NCBI GenBank assembly: GCA_902785325.1
Contig: CACZXZ010000010.1
Span: 1-55,639 of the forward strand
Length of the DNA: 55,639 bases
Reading direction: 5' to 3'
From: an uncultured Succinivibrio sp.
GTDB taxonomy: Bacteria > Pseudomonadota > Gammaproteobacteria > Enterobacterales > Succinivibrionaceae
The translations under genes and the position numbers were made by a program. The notes under the pieces are model-generated. The model worked only from the letters and a program-made list of their open reading frames with translations, made no database searches and was not told the DNA's origin. This document shows positions 1 through 7,606 of the stretch, piece after piece. How positions within the stretch are numbered: the stretch's first letter is position 1; each line of letters opens with the position of its first letter.

Positions 1-11
1 AGTCAACTTCC

Positions 12-91
12 TAGATCATAAATAACTAGTTGGTCTTACGCCACCCATTTATGATCTATCCCCGTGTATACTCTACATTATGCATGGGGAT
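12..91. repeat. Two adjacent hairpins, possible end of an insertion element
   Basis: A perfect 12-bp inverted repeat (TAGATCATAAAT at 12-23 and its complement at 47-58) is followed at once by a second hairpin (58-66 with 83-91, one G-T wobble around a CCCC/GGGG core). The second hairpin overlaps the last codons of the truncated minus-strand gene that ends at 78. Consecutive subterminal hairpins are known at ends of IS200/IS605-type elements. That an insertion cut the gene here is inference; the rest of any element would lie left of the window. Confidence 0.4.
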
Positions 92-596
92 TTAGGTTTA
101 TTATCAGCTCGCCTGATAGAGATTCATTTATGGAACTCTGACCGATGATTTCCTCTATTGCTCTTGCAAAATGAGAATTAAATAAACTTACATACTGCTC
201 TGCATTAAAAGAATTGTCGGAAGTTTTAAGCTCTGGATTCTTATTTAAAAAATCAGTGATATCAGAGATAAAAGTTGAAAAATCTAGATGAATAACTTTG
301 TAATCTTGATGGTCATTCCAAAGCTTTTCAATTTTTAAGCCTTTAAAGTAAGACTCCTGTTTTTGTCCTGTTTCATCAACAAATGGCTTGGTGCCATGTA
401 AAAATAATTCTTCAAAAGTGGATACTAAAGTAGACTTACCAAAGCGACGAGGTCTATACAGAAAAAAGGCTCCTCTAATCTTAGCAAGATTATAGATAAA
501 ATCCGTCTTATCAACGTATATCCGATTATTTTGCATAATCTTTTCGAAAGATTGTGAGCGTGGTATTTTTGTCATCAAATCATAAAAGCTTGCCAT
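78..596 (-). pseudogene. Truncated AAA-ATPase-like protein (N-terminal third of an AAA/PD-(D/E)XK protein)
   Basis: The 172-residue product begins like the widespread AAA-ATPase-like family found in anaerobes (usually about 500-580 residues with a C-terminal PD-(D/E)XK nuclease domain). A Walker A-like segment RPRRFGKST lies near residues 48-56. The reading frame stops just before the expected Walker B region (the LIDEYD motif of the family), and its last residues are encoded by hairpin DNA. A very good ribosome site (GGAGG) precedes the ATG, so it may still be translated. The family is of uncertain function; an ATPase/nuclease role is suggested by its domains. It is most simply a gene truncated by insertion or rearrangement. 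Confidence 0.7.
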
Positions 597-632
597 TTAA
601 CTACCTCCAAAGTTTTGCTTAATTTTACCTCA

Positions 633-650
633 CAAGAAAATGTTTTCTTG
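633..650. repeat. Short inverted repeat upstream of the truncated ATPase gene
   Basis: CAAGAAAA at 633-640 and TTTTCTTG at 643-650 form an 8-bp inverted repeat with a 2-base centre. It lies between the divergent start codons at 596 and 808, so an operator is possible. Nothing else supports a function. Confidence 0.25.
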
Positions 651-807
651 ATTTCAAATTATCGAAGAGACAAAAAAGGCTACTAAGTTTCCTTGCTAAC
701 TGAAATCATAAACTAAATCATAAGATAAGACTTAAAGGCTTGAAGAAAACAACTAACAGTCTTATTATCAAGATAAAGTTAATCCACAATTTTTTATAGG
801 ATCTAAA

Positions 808-1284
808 ATGAAATTAAACAAATTTATTCTTGGAATTGGTCTTTTTGCTTCAACTGTATTAGCCACCGCATGTACAAACAGAGTTAATATCAAAGAGAAT
901 TATGATCAAAGCGAAATTCAAAAGGTTTGCGTTGTATCTCGCTATAAAATTACAGGAAGAGCTGGGTTTCAAGCTCTTGATAATTTAATTCTAAAGTCAT
1001 TTAGCAATTTAAGTATTCCAACTAAGCAAGTTGAAACTGTTGAAGAGGCTAGAAAGTCTGATTGTACCCATTATTTAGGCTATTATGCTAATTTTAAACA
1101 TACCTTCGCAACGAAAACTACATATAAGTTCTATAAAGTAAACCATAATTCACTTACTTTCTTCTCGCTAGCAAACATCACTCTAAAAGAAAAAATTTAT
1201 TTTGATGGCTCTCACAATGCCCAAGCAATTTTAGATAAGGTTGTTCATACCTTATTAACAGGTGATGAATCAGCACAATTCTAA
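808..1284 (+). CDS. Small lipoprotein, first of a tandem pair
   Basis: The 158-residue product has an N-terminal hydrophobic signal and a lipobox ending ATAC (Cys22), so it should be a lipid-anchored envelope protein. It is followed by a conserved start of the mature part, VNIKENYDQSEIQKVC, shared exactly with the next gene. The two proteins have the same length and are roughly half identical by eye. The pattern is reminiscent of the Sbal_3080 lipoprotein family, but this is a weak impression and no function is known. An AGGATC ribosome site lies before the ATG and a strong terminator follows, so it is probably monocistronic. Confidence 0.8.
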   Translation: MKLNKFILGIGLFASTVLATACTNRVNIKENYDQSEIQKVCVVSRYKITGRAGFQALDNLILKSFSNLSIPTKQVETVEEARKSDCTHYLGYYANFKHTFATKTTYKFYKVNHNSLTFFSLANITLKEKIYFDGSHNAQAILDKVVHTLLTGDESAQF

Positions 1285-1306
1285 TTTTTTTAGATAGTCT
1301 TAATTG

Positions 1307-1330
1307 CAACCTCCTTGATGGAGGTTGTTT
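1307..1330 (+). terminator. Rho-independent terminator after first lipoprotein
   Basis: CAACCTCC (1307-1314) pairs with GGAGGTTG (1320-1327) across a 5-base loop, followed by TTT. It sits 23 bases after the stop codon. Confidence 0.75.
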
Positions 1331-1601
1331 CATTTTAATTGCTCAAGCGATAAATTATTGCAAAACCATTATCAACTATTATTCTGAAGGTAAAGCCTAA
1401 AAATCCGACTACTCAAAAAAAATTACAAGAAGCTGTCAGTAGAAGTGAAAGAAAGGAATAAGGAACAATTTTCGATCTATATCACCTATAATAGAAAATT
1501 GCCTTGAAGGTAGTGGTTAACTATTTTATTATCCACGTGAAGATAATCCTAAATAGAATATGAATTATCAATTCATCAAAATCATACTATAGGTTACTTA
1601 T
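1331..1601. other. Intergenic region between the two lipoprotein genes
   Basis: Apart from the preceding terminator and a palindrome near 1561 I see no gene. A stretch without stops at 1354-1461 would encode about 35 residues but has no start codon or ribosome site and matches nothing I recognise. Confidence 0.5.
1561..1590 (+). promoter_or_regulatory. Palindrome and possible -10 box upstream of second lipoprotein
   Basis: TGAATT-ATC-AATTCA (1561-1575) is a perfect 6-bp inverted repeat, and TACTAT (1585-1590) could be a -10 box 12 bases before the start codon. No good -35 is present, so a regulated promoter is only a suggestion. The first lipoprotein gene lacks this palindrome. Confidence 0.3.
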
Positions 1602-2078
1602 ATGAAATTAAGCAAATTAGCAATCGTAGCAACTATCGTTGTTTCAACCTTATTAACTTCAGCTTGCGGTAGCAAAGTTAATATCAAAGAGAATTATGAT
1701 CAAAGCGAAATTCAAAAGGTTTGTTTCCTAACTCTTTATCACAAGACCAATAGAAGAGAAACTTTAGCTCTTGAAAAGTTTATTCAAAATTCATTTGATA
1801 AGCTATCTATGCCTACACAACAAGTTGGCTCCGTTGAAGAGGCTAGAGACTCTGACTGCTCACATTACTTTATCTACTCTGCAAAGTTCAAACATACTTT
1901 CACTAAGAAGACCAACTTCAAGATTTACAAAATAAATCACAGTTCAACAACTTTCTTCCCATTGGCAAATATTGGTCTAAGAAGAAAAGTTTACTTTGAT
2001 GGCTCTTATGGTGCTCAAGATTATATCGATAAAGTTGTAAATGCTTTATTAACTGGCAACAAAGATGTAGATTTATAG
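1602..2078 (+). CDS. Small lipoprotein, second of a tandem pair
   Basis: The 158-residue product has a signal peptide with lipobox TSAC (Cys22) and is a paralogue of the protein encoded at 808-1284. Shared blocks include VNIKENYDQSEIQKVC, VEEAR and the FKHTF and YFDGS segments. A 48-bp stretch (1676-1723) is identical to 882-929 although flanking DNA has diverged. It should be an envelope lipoprotein of unknown function. It has its own upstream region and its own terminator, so the pair is probably expressed separately. Confidence 0.8.
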   Translation: MKLSKLAIVATIVVSTLLTSACGSKVNIKENYDQSEIQKVCFLTLYHKTNRRETLALEKFIQNSFDKLSMPTQQVGSVEEARDSDCSHYFIYSAKFKHTFTKKTNFKIYKINHSSTTFFPLANIGLRRKVYFDGSYGAQDYIDKVVNALLTGNKDVDL

Positions 2079-2090
2079 TAGCTACTCTAG

Positions 2091-2119
2091 AATAAAACCA
2101 CCATTTTGGTGGTTTTATT
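2091..2119. terminator. Bidirectional terminator between convergent genes
   Basis: AATAAAACCACC (2091-2102) pairs perfectly with 2108-2119 over a 5-base loop. The A-rich left arm and T-rich right arm allow use from both strands: the lipoprotein gene on plus and the PARG-like gene on minus. Confidence 0.8.
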
Positions 2120-2140
2120 TTGAATAGAACGAATACTACT

Positions 2141-3787
2141 CTACTTTAGAATCTCGAACATATTGTCTTCGTCATCATCCTCGTCATCATCGTAGTCGTC
2201 GAAATCATCAAACACATCAACTACACCTAATTTATCAAGATACAACAAATACTCTGATTCAATAATAGGTACTTCAGCAGTAAGTCCAAGATCATCGCTT
2301 TGCAAGGTTATGTGAGCTACCACCATAGGATTACCTAAATTGTCATCAAAGGTGTTTAATCCTAAATTTAAAACGTCGGTATTAAACTTTACAGCATTTT
2401 GTCTTATCAAATATTCCCCAAGATTCTTTAAATACCAATCATAGTGGTTATCATCTTTAAAGATCTCTTGTGTGGTTTCAATGTTATCTAGTTTCATACT
2501 ATGACTATAGGCAATAAATGAGCTTTGCGCTGCATCTAATTCCCTTATAGGACCATCATTACCACTTGATGCTATATAACTATCCTTGTCATATTGAGTA
2601 TATTCTGGAATTTCTTTAGTTGAGAAAACATAGTCAACGTTAACATCATGGATATTCTCAGGATCATGACCAAATATCGCAAGATAAGGTCTGCCATCTG
2701 GGAATACACCTGGGATAACCTCATTTAGAGGATCTTCATAGAGCATATCAGAACTTATCATTGGAACAGGATAAGAGATCTTTTTAGTTATAGGCTCTGC
2801 CATTGGATTAAAATCAGTTAAATCCTCGGTAAAATCTAAAGATACAGTGCTACTTACTTTACCTAATACCTTTTCAAATACTTGATAATTTTTAAGGCTT
2901 GCACTTGAGATTTTTGGAATCGCAAAATAAATCATTTTAAAGCATTTGTGTAACTGCTCTTTTCCAAATAAGACCTCATAAAAACACTTTGCTACAAGCT
3001 TAGGATCATTATGAAATGCACCACATCCAAAGGCACCTAGTACTAAATACTCAACACCACTAGCATCAGCTGTAAGAATGATATTTCTTATTCTGTGATA
3101 AAGCTCTTTTTGCATTGCCTCATCATTTGAAAAAAGCTCAGTATTTAAGTTTTTATTAGGAGCTGCTGCTGTGATTACTGAGATTGGAAAGAATTCATTG
3201 AGAATTTGATATTGACTGTTTCTAAAGACTATCACATTAGGGCTAAATAGGACTTGATATTTCTCTTTATTGATTTTTTCATCATAATAATTCTTAGCCA
3301 CCTTATCTTTAAGCGATGTGTACAAAGTAGTACATCTGCAAAGCTCCTCTTCTTGAGCCATGGCGCCTTTTGTATATCCACCACCAGGTGTATTTTGATT
3401 AGCAAAATTTAATACACCAATGACAGGATAATCAACATCTTCTTTGTGTTGAGAACTTAACTTTAGAGCAAGATCTACAGTGTTGTCATCCACCATAAAG
3501 ACATGGGATTTAGCATCCACCTTATATTTACTTTTTTTAGGCAAACTGAAATTAGCATCAAAGGAATGAATTTCACTAGCAGAAATTAAGTTAAATAAAG
3601 ATTTACTTTCAAAGCCGAACCAATAGGCATCAGCAAATTTTCTAACCACAGCTAGGATTGAGTTTGGGAGAAATTTTAATGGTTCTTCAGATAATTCAAG
3701 CTCAGCGATATTATCGCATTTTTTTATAGCATCAACATACAAACCGTTTTCTCTAGCTATATTCACTAACATACTTTTAGGTATCAT
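2141..3787 (-). CDS. PARG-like macrodomain protein (TIGR02452 type) with unknown C-terminal half
   Basis: This 548-residue protein carries the microbial poly(ADP-ribose) glycohydrolase signature TPGGGYTKGAMAQEE at residues 133-147, including the two catalytic glutamates, and the macrodomain motif LGAFGCGAFHND at 250-261. The family binds or hydrolyses ADP-ribose linkages, and some members reverse ADP-ribosylation on proteins or nucleic acids. Stand-alone members are about 270-300 residues; here about 230 further residues follow that I do not recognise, ending in an Asp-rich tail. No signal peptide is seen, so it is probably cytoplasmic. It stands alone, convergent to the lipoprotein genes and divergent from the phosphatase gene. 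The hydrolase family is confident; the substrate is unknown. Confidence 0.8.
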   Translation of the reverse strand: MIPKSMLVNIARENGLYVDAIKKCDNIAELELSEEPLKFLPNSILAVVRKFADAYWFGFESKSLFNLISASEIHSFDANFSLPKKSKYKVDAKSHVFMVDDNTVDLALKLSSQHKEDVDYPVIGVLNFANQNTPGGGYTKGAMAQEEELCRCTTLYTSLKDKVAKNYYDEKINKEKYQVLFSPNVIVFRNSQYQILNEFFPISVITAAAPNKNLNTELFSNDEAMQKELYHRIRNIILTADASGVEYLVLGAFGCGAFHNDPKLVAKCFYEVLFGKEQLHKCFKMIYFAIPKISSASLKNYQVFEKVLGKVSSTVSLDFTEDLTDFNPMAEPITKKISYPVPMISSDMLYEDPLNEVIPGVFPDGRPYLAIFGHDPENIHDVNVDYVFSTKEIPEYTQYDKDSYIASSGNDGPIRELDAAQSSFIAYSHSMKLDNIETTQEIFKDDNHYDWYLKNLGEYLIRQNAVKFNTDVLNLGLNTFDDNLGNPMVVAHITLQSDDLGLTAEVPIIESEYLLYLDKLGVVDVFDDFDDYDDDEDDDEDNMFEILK

Positions 3788-3965
3788 ATTCTTACCTCTT
3801 TTTTCTAATTTTCACATCTTTATTATACCATTTAAAATTATAATTTACAGTACTATATATAAATTATTTTAATATTTTATTAAACACTTGGTTCCTTGTT
3901 TTTACTATCTGATAATTAAGAAAAAATTTACTCTTTAAAAGATCCTACCTATAGTCCAAATCATT

Positions 3966-3971
3966 TATAAT
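3966..3971 (+). promoter_or_regulatory. Candidate -10 box for the tyrosine phosphatase gene
   Basis: A perfect TATAAT lies 36 bases before the start codon at 4008. No convincing -35 box is present at 16-18 bases upstream. Confidence 0.4.
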
Positions 3972-4007
3972 GAGTCTGTTTAAAGATTTTTTAATTGGGA
4001 TAAAAAA

Positions 4008-4523
4008 ATGTTTAAAGTACTTTTTGTGTGTCATGGAAATATCTGTAGATCACCTATGGCCGAGTACGTACTTAGAGACTACGTTAATAAGTTAGGTATC
4101 AAAGATAACTTTATTATCGATTCTGCTGCAACTTCCCAAGAAGAAATTGGCAACAGCGTTTATCCGCCAGTTAAAAAACTTTTAACCTCTTTAAATATTG
4201 ACTGCCATTTAAAAAGAGCACGTCAAATCAATTTAGGTGATACTAAAAGCTTTGATTATATTATCGCTATGGAGCAATATAATCTTGATAACTTGTATCA
4301 GCTCTTTCCTAAAATCGACAAATCCAAAGTCTACCTATTAAAAGATTTCACAAAAGAGCCAGGTGACATCGAAGATCCTTGGTACACCAGAGATTTTGAA
4401 AAGGCTTATCGTGAAATTGCCTCCTCTTGTCTTGAGCTAATCGATAGCTTATATCAAGATTCTCTATTAGAGCTTACCCCACAACAAGCAAGTAAACTAA
4501 AAGCTTTAAAGCAGTTTAATTAG
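4008..4523 (+). CDS. Low-molecular-weight protein-tyrosine phosphatase
   Basis: The 171-residue protein has the CX5R phosphatase loop CHGNICRS at residues 8-15, right after the first beta strand, and the general-acid loop EDPWYTRDF with Asp123. Both are diagnostic of the LMW-PTP family, which dephosphorylates tyrosine (and arsenate in a related branch) in the cytosol. The arsenate reductase branch is unlikely because the DPWY loop is the phosphatase form. It is slightly longer than the usual 150-160 residues, with an extra C-terminal helix. There are no exopolysaccharide or kinase genes next to it, so its partner kinase is not visible here. Confidence 0.9.
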   Translation: MFKVLFVCHGNICRSPMAEYVLRDYVNKLGIKDNFIIDSAATSQEEIGNSVYPPVKKLLTSLNIDCHLKRARQINLGDTKSFDYIIAMEQYNLDNLYQLFPKIDKSKVYLLKDFTKEPGDIEDPWYTRDFEKAYREIASSCLELIDSLYQDSLLELTPQQASKLKALKQFN

Positions 4524-4639
4524 TTGTTTGATATTTCAAAGCTATTGATAAATTTGAGATTTAACCTATTGTAAGAAACTAAAAATATAGCTAGTATCTA
4601 CTTGTAGTGTTAAACGAACTTTCTTAATAAGAAGATCAT

Positions 4640-6376
4640 ATGGCTATCGATAACTTCAAAACTGAAAACAGAACCTTTGATGAATTACTAAATAGATACG
4701 GCATTGTTTATAAAATACCTGTTTTCCAACGTGATTACAGTTGGACTTTAACACAGTGGGACGATTTGTGGTCTGACATAGTTGATACTTTAAATGTAAA
4801 AGCTAAGGACAATCCAAACCACTACATGGGGTACTTAGTACTCAAAAAAGACAGTACCTCAGAATTTTCCATTATAGATGGTCAGCAACGCATCACCACC
4901 ATAGAGATCATTGTTCTTGCAATATTGGCTAATCTAAAAAAACTCATTGATGCTGATATTGATAAAGAAAATAATCTATTTAGATTTAAAACTCTACAAC
5001 AAACCTTTATAGGCAATTTAGATCCTGTAACTTTACATTCTGATGCAAAGTTAATATTAAATAGAAACAACAAAATATATTTTAGTTTGTATCTTATTCC
5101 TTTAAGAAAACTACCTGTTAATGGTTATTCTGCTTCAGAACTATTGCTAAGAGAAGCATTCAATTATTTTTCAGAAAAGATATCCTGTTATCTAAAAAAA
5201 GAAAAAAATGACAAAGGTGTAGCTTTGTTCACTCTATGCCAAGAAATATGTAATAAACTCTTTTTTACCGTTATTACTCTAGATAATGAATTAAATGCAT
5301 TTAAAGTTTTTGAAACTCTAAATGCAAGAGGATTGCAACTTAGTGAAACTGATTTAGTTAAAAACTATATATTTAATTTTCTTGCAGACGATTTTAACAA
5401 ATACGAAATCAATGAGTTAGACACAAGATGGAATAAAATTGTTGGTAAGCTTGGAAATTGCTCTTTATTAACCTACCTAAGAGCATTTTGGAACAGCAAA
5501 TATTCTTTTGTAAGAAAAAATCAACTATATAAAACCATTAAAGATAAGATAAGTAATAAAGCTCAGGTTTATGAGTTAATCCAAGAACTTGAAGAAAATA
5601 TCGATAATTACATTAAACTAATCTATCCAAATAACTCATATTTCGATGGAAATGATCAAAAACAGGCTTGTACTTTAAGATTATTTAACGTCACCACACC
5701 ATATTCTTTACTACTAGCAGCACAATCTAAATTCTCATCAAAAGATTTTTCTACATTATTAAAAATCATAGTTGTAATCTCCTTTAGATACAACGTGATC
5801 TGTGAGCTTTCATGTTTAGATCAAGAAAAAATCTATAACAAAATTGCTTTAAAAATCACTAATGGTGAGGTCACCAATTTACAAGAGCTTTTACCATTGC
5901 TAAAAAAACTCTATATCAAAGATAAGATCTTTAGAGATACCTTTGAAAACAAGACCTTTAACACTAATGATAGAAAGGTAAACAGACTTGTTAAATACAT
6001 TCTTACTACTATAGAAAAGGATTTGTCAGGAATTGATTTAGCACTTGATTCTCCAGATTACAATATTGAGCATATTTATCCTCAAAATCCAGGATCTGAC
6101 GAAGATTGGCCAGAGTTTATCGACGATTACATCAACATTAGCACTTACAAACTAGGTAATTTAACCTTGCTTTCTGAAAAAGATAATCGTGAAATTGGCA
6201 ATGAAGCTTTTTCTCAAAAGGTAAAAGTTTATGCTAAATGCAAGTTTGAGGTCACAAAATACATTGCTGAACACTATTTTGTAGAATGGAGTCCAGCAAT
6301 TATCTGCTCAAGACAACACTTTTTAGTTTCTGAAGCAGTAAAAATTTGGAAAGTATCTCAGCTTGCGACAAAATAG
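4640..6376 (+). CDS. GmrSD-like DUF262/DUF1524 restriction protein
   Basis: The 578-residue protein has an N-terminal DUF262 domain with VFQRDYSW (28-35) and DGQQR (80-84), the ParB-like nucleotide-hydrolysing motif. A C-terminal DUF1524 HNH nuclease domain has His478 in IEHIYPQ, LGNLTLL at 505-511 and Asn516. This arrangement matches single-chain GmrSD-type, type IV modification-dependent restriction enzymes, which cut DNA carrying modified (for example glucosylated) cytosines. Both active-site motifs look intact. No methyltransferase accompanies it, as expected for type IV. Its neighbours are not classical defence genes; it sits at the border between the accessory stretch and pdxB. Phage defence is inferred from the family. 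Confidence 0.85.
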   Translation: MAIDNFKTENRTFDELLNRYGIVYKIPVFQRDYSWTLTQWDDLWSDIVDTLNVKAKDNPNHYMGYLVLKKDSTSEFSIIDGQQRITTIEIIVLAILANLKKLIDADIDKENNLFRFKTLQQTFIGNLDPVTLHSDAKLILNRNNKIYFSLYLIPLRKLPVNGYSASELLLREAFNYFSEKISCYLKKEKNDKGVALFTLCQEICNKLFFTVITLDNELNAFKVFETLNARGLQLSETDLVKNYIFNFLADDFNKYEINELDTRWNKIVGKLGNCSLLTYLRAFWNSKYSFVRKNQLYKTIKDKISNKAQVYELIQELEENIDNYIKLIYPNNSYFDGNDQKQACTLRLFNVTTPYSLLLAAQSKFSSKDFSTLLKIIVVISFRYNVICELSCLDQEKIYNKIALKITNGEVTNLQELLPLLKKLYIKDKIFRDTFENKTFNTNDRKVNRLVKYILTTIEKDLSGIDLALDSPDYNIEHIYPQNPGSDEDWPEFIDDYINISTYKLGNLTLLSEKDNREIGNEAFSQKVKVYAKCKFEVTKYIAEHYFVEWSPAIICSRQHFLVSEAVKIWKVSQLATK

Positions 6377-6390
6377 CTTGTCGCAAGCTG
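6359..6390. terminator. Bidirectional terminator overlapping a stop codon
   Basis: CAGCTTGCGACAA (6359-6371) pairs with 6378-6390, a 13-bp perfect stem. The stop codon of the GmrSD-like gene lies in the loop, and pdxB ends just to the right on the other strand. Confidence 0.7.
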
Positions 6391-6394
6391 TACT

Positions 6395-7519
6395 CTAATC
6401 TACGCTAAAGCCTAATAAAGACAATTGCTCTTTAAATTTGTCCTCAACGTTTAAAAGATGAAGGGATGACAATTCCCTTCTTTCACGATAATTTGAGCGC
6501 ATAGCATCAAAAGATTTAGCATCTTTAAAGCAGTTTTTAAACATCAAGCTATCTCGTCTTACATCGTACACTGAGAATACAAGACGTCTTATCAAATCTA
6601 AATCAAGATTTTCTACCTTACCTAAAGAGGTACTCTCAATTTCAGGTTTTGGCATTTGGTAAGCTTTAGGATCTTCAAGCTTTAACACATGAGCTAAAGT
6701 ATTAGCTAGCATTACATTAGCACGTCTTTTAGATTCATAAGAGTAACCTGCTATATGAGCAGTTGCGCCATCTACTTGAGATAATAGCTTTTTGCAGTTA
6801 ATTTGAGGTTCACCTTCAAAGACATCAAGCCAAACTTTAACATCAGGGTGCTTTTCTAAAAATTCTGATAAAGCTTCATTGTCTACAACATTACCACGGG
6901 AGGCATTGATAAAGATGGCATTTGGTTTTAGTTTTAAGAGTTTTTGCTCGTCAATTAAGTGTAAGGTTTTATATTCACCATCTTTGATTAAAGGTACATG
7001 TAAAGTTACGATATCACAAGCTAGAGCTTCATCTAAAGTTGCATTACAAGTTTTGTCCCCTGCTTTAAAACGAGGGGGATCGTTTTTTACAATGGTCAAA
7101 CCTAGTGCTTTTGCCTTGTTATAAACTTGGCTACCTACAAATCCACAACCTACAATACCAATACTCTTACCTTCAAAGGACAAATTGTATTTTTCAGCTA
7201 AAACCAAAAGTACACTTAGGATGTAGTCACCTACACTCTCGCAATTAGAGCCTTGTGCATTTGAATAAGCAATACCTTTTTTATCAAGTAAAGCTGTATC
7301 AATATGATCCATGCCCGCTGTTGCAGTACCAACAAACTTTAATTTATTTGCTTTAGACAATAAATCTTCATTTACTTTTGTAATTGAGCGGATGATTAAC
7401 ACATCCACATCCACAAGATCGCCTGCATTGATTTGACGACCATTTTTAAGCGCAACTTCTCCGTACTGAGAAAAAACTTCCACGCTATTTGGAAGTGCGA
7501 TATCACATAAGAATTTCAT
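6395..7519 (-). CDS. pdxB: Erythronate-4-phosphate dehydrogenase
   Basis: PdxB oxidises 4-phosphoerythronate in the DXP-dependent pyridoxal phosphate pathway. The 374-residue protein shows the family start, GTATAGMDHID at 64-74, the NAD-binding GIVGCGFVGSQV at 121-132 and catalytic Arg208, Glu237 and His255. The C-terminal dimerisation domain characteristic of PdxB follows residue 290. I start at the ATG at 7519, preceded by GAAGG, rather than an in-frame TTG six codons upstream. It is divergent from purT and convergent to the GmrSD-like gene. All catalytic residues are present. Confidence 0.95.
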   Translation of the reverse strand: MKFLCDIALPNSVEVFSQYGEVALKNGRQINAGDLVDVDVLIIRSITKVNEDLLSKANKLKFVGTATAGMDHIDTALLDKKGIAYSNAQGSNCESVGDYILSVLLVLAEKYNLSFEGKSIGIVGCGFVGSQVYNKAKALGLTIVKNDPPRFKAGDKTCNATLDEALACDIVTLHVPLIKDGEYKTLHLIDEQKLLKLKPNAIFINASRGNVVDNEALSEFLEKHPDVKVWLDVFEGEPQINCKKLLSQVDGATAHIAGYSYESKRRANVMLANTLAHVLKLEDPKAYQMPKPEIESTSLGKVENLDLDLIRRLVFSVYDVRRDSLMFKNCFKDAKSFDAMRSNYRERRELSSLHLLNVEDKFKEQLSLLGFSVD

Positions 7520-7575
7520 AATTATGCCTTCAAGCAATCTGCAACAAATTTTTAATTATTTACAAGATAATAAGA

Positions 7576-7581
7576 TATAAT
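7576..7581 (+). promoter_or_regulatory. Candidate -10 box for purT
   Basis: TATAAT sits 25 bases before the purT start codon. A recognisable -35 is missing and I see no PurR-like operator. Confidence 0.35.
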
Positions 7582-7606
7582 ATCAACACAATTTTAGGAG
7601 ATGTTT

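Noticed and set aside
1354-1461. Open stretch of about 35 codons between the two lipoprotein genes
   Set aside because: It has no start codon or ribosome site and no family resemblance. It could be a relic, but there is nothing to support a gene.
2153-2200. GAT/CAT-rich stretch at the end of the PARG-like gene as a possible regulatory repeat
   Set aside because: It is explained by Asp and Glu codons of the acidic C-terminal tail in frame.
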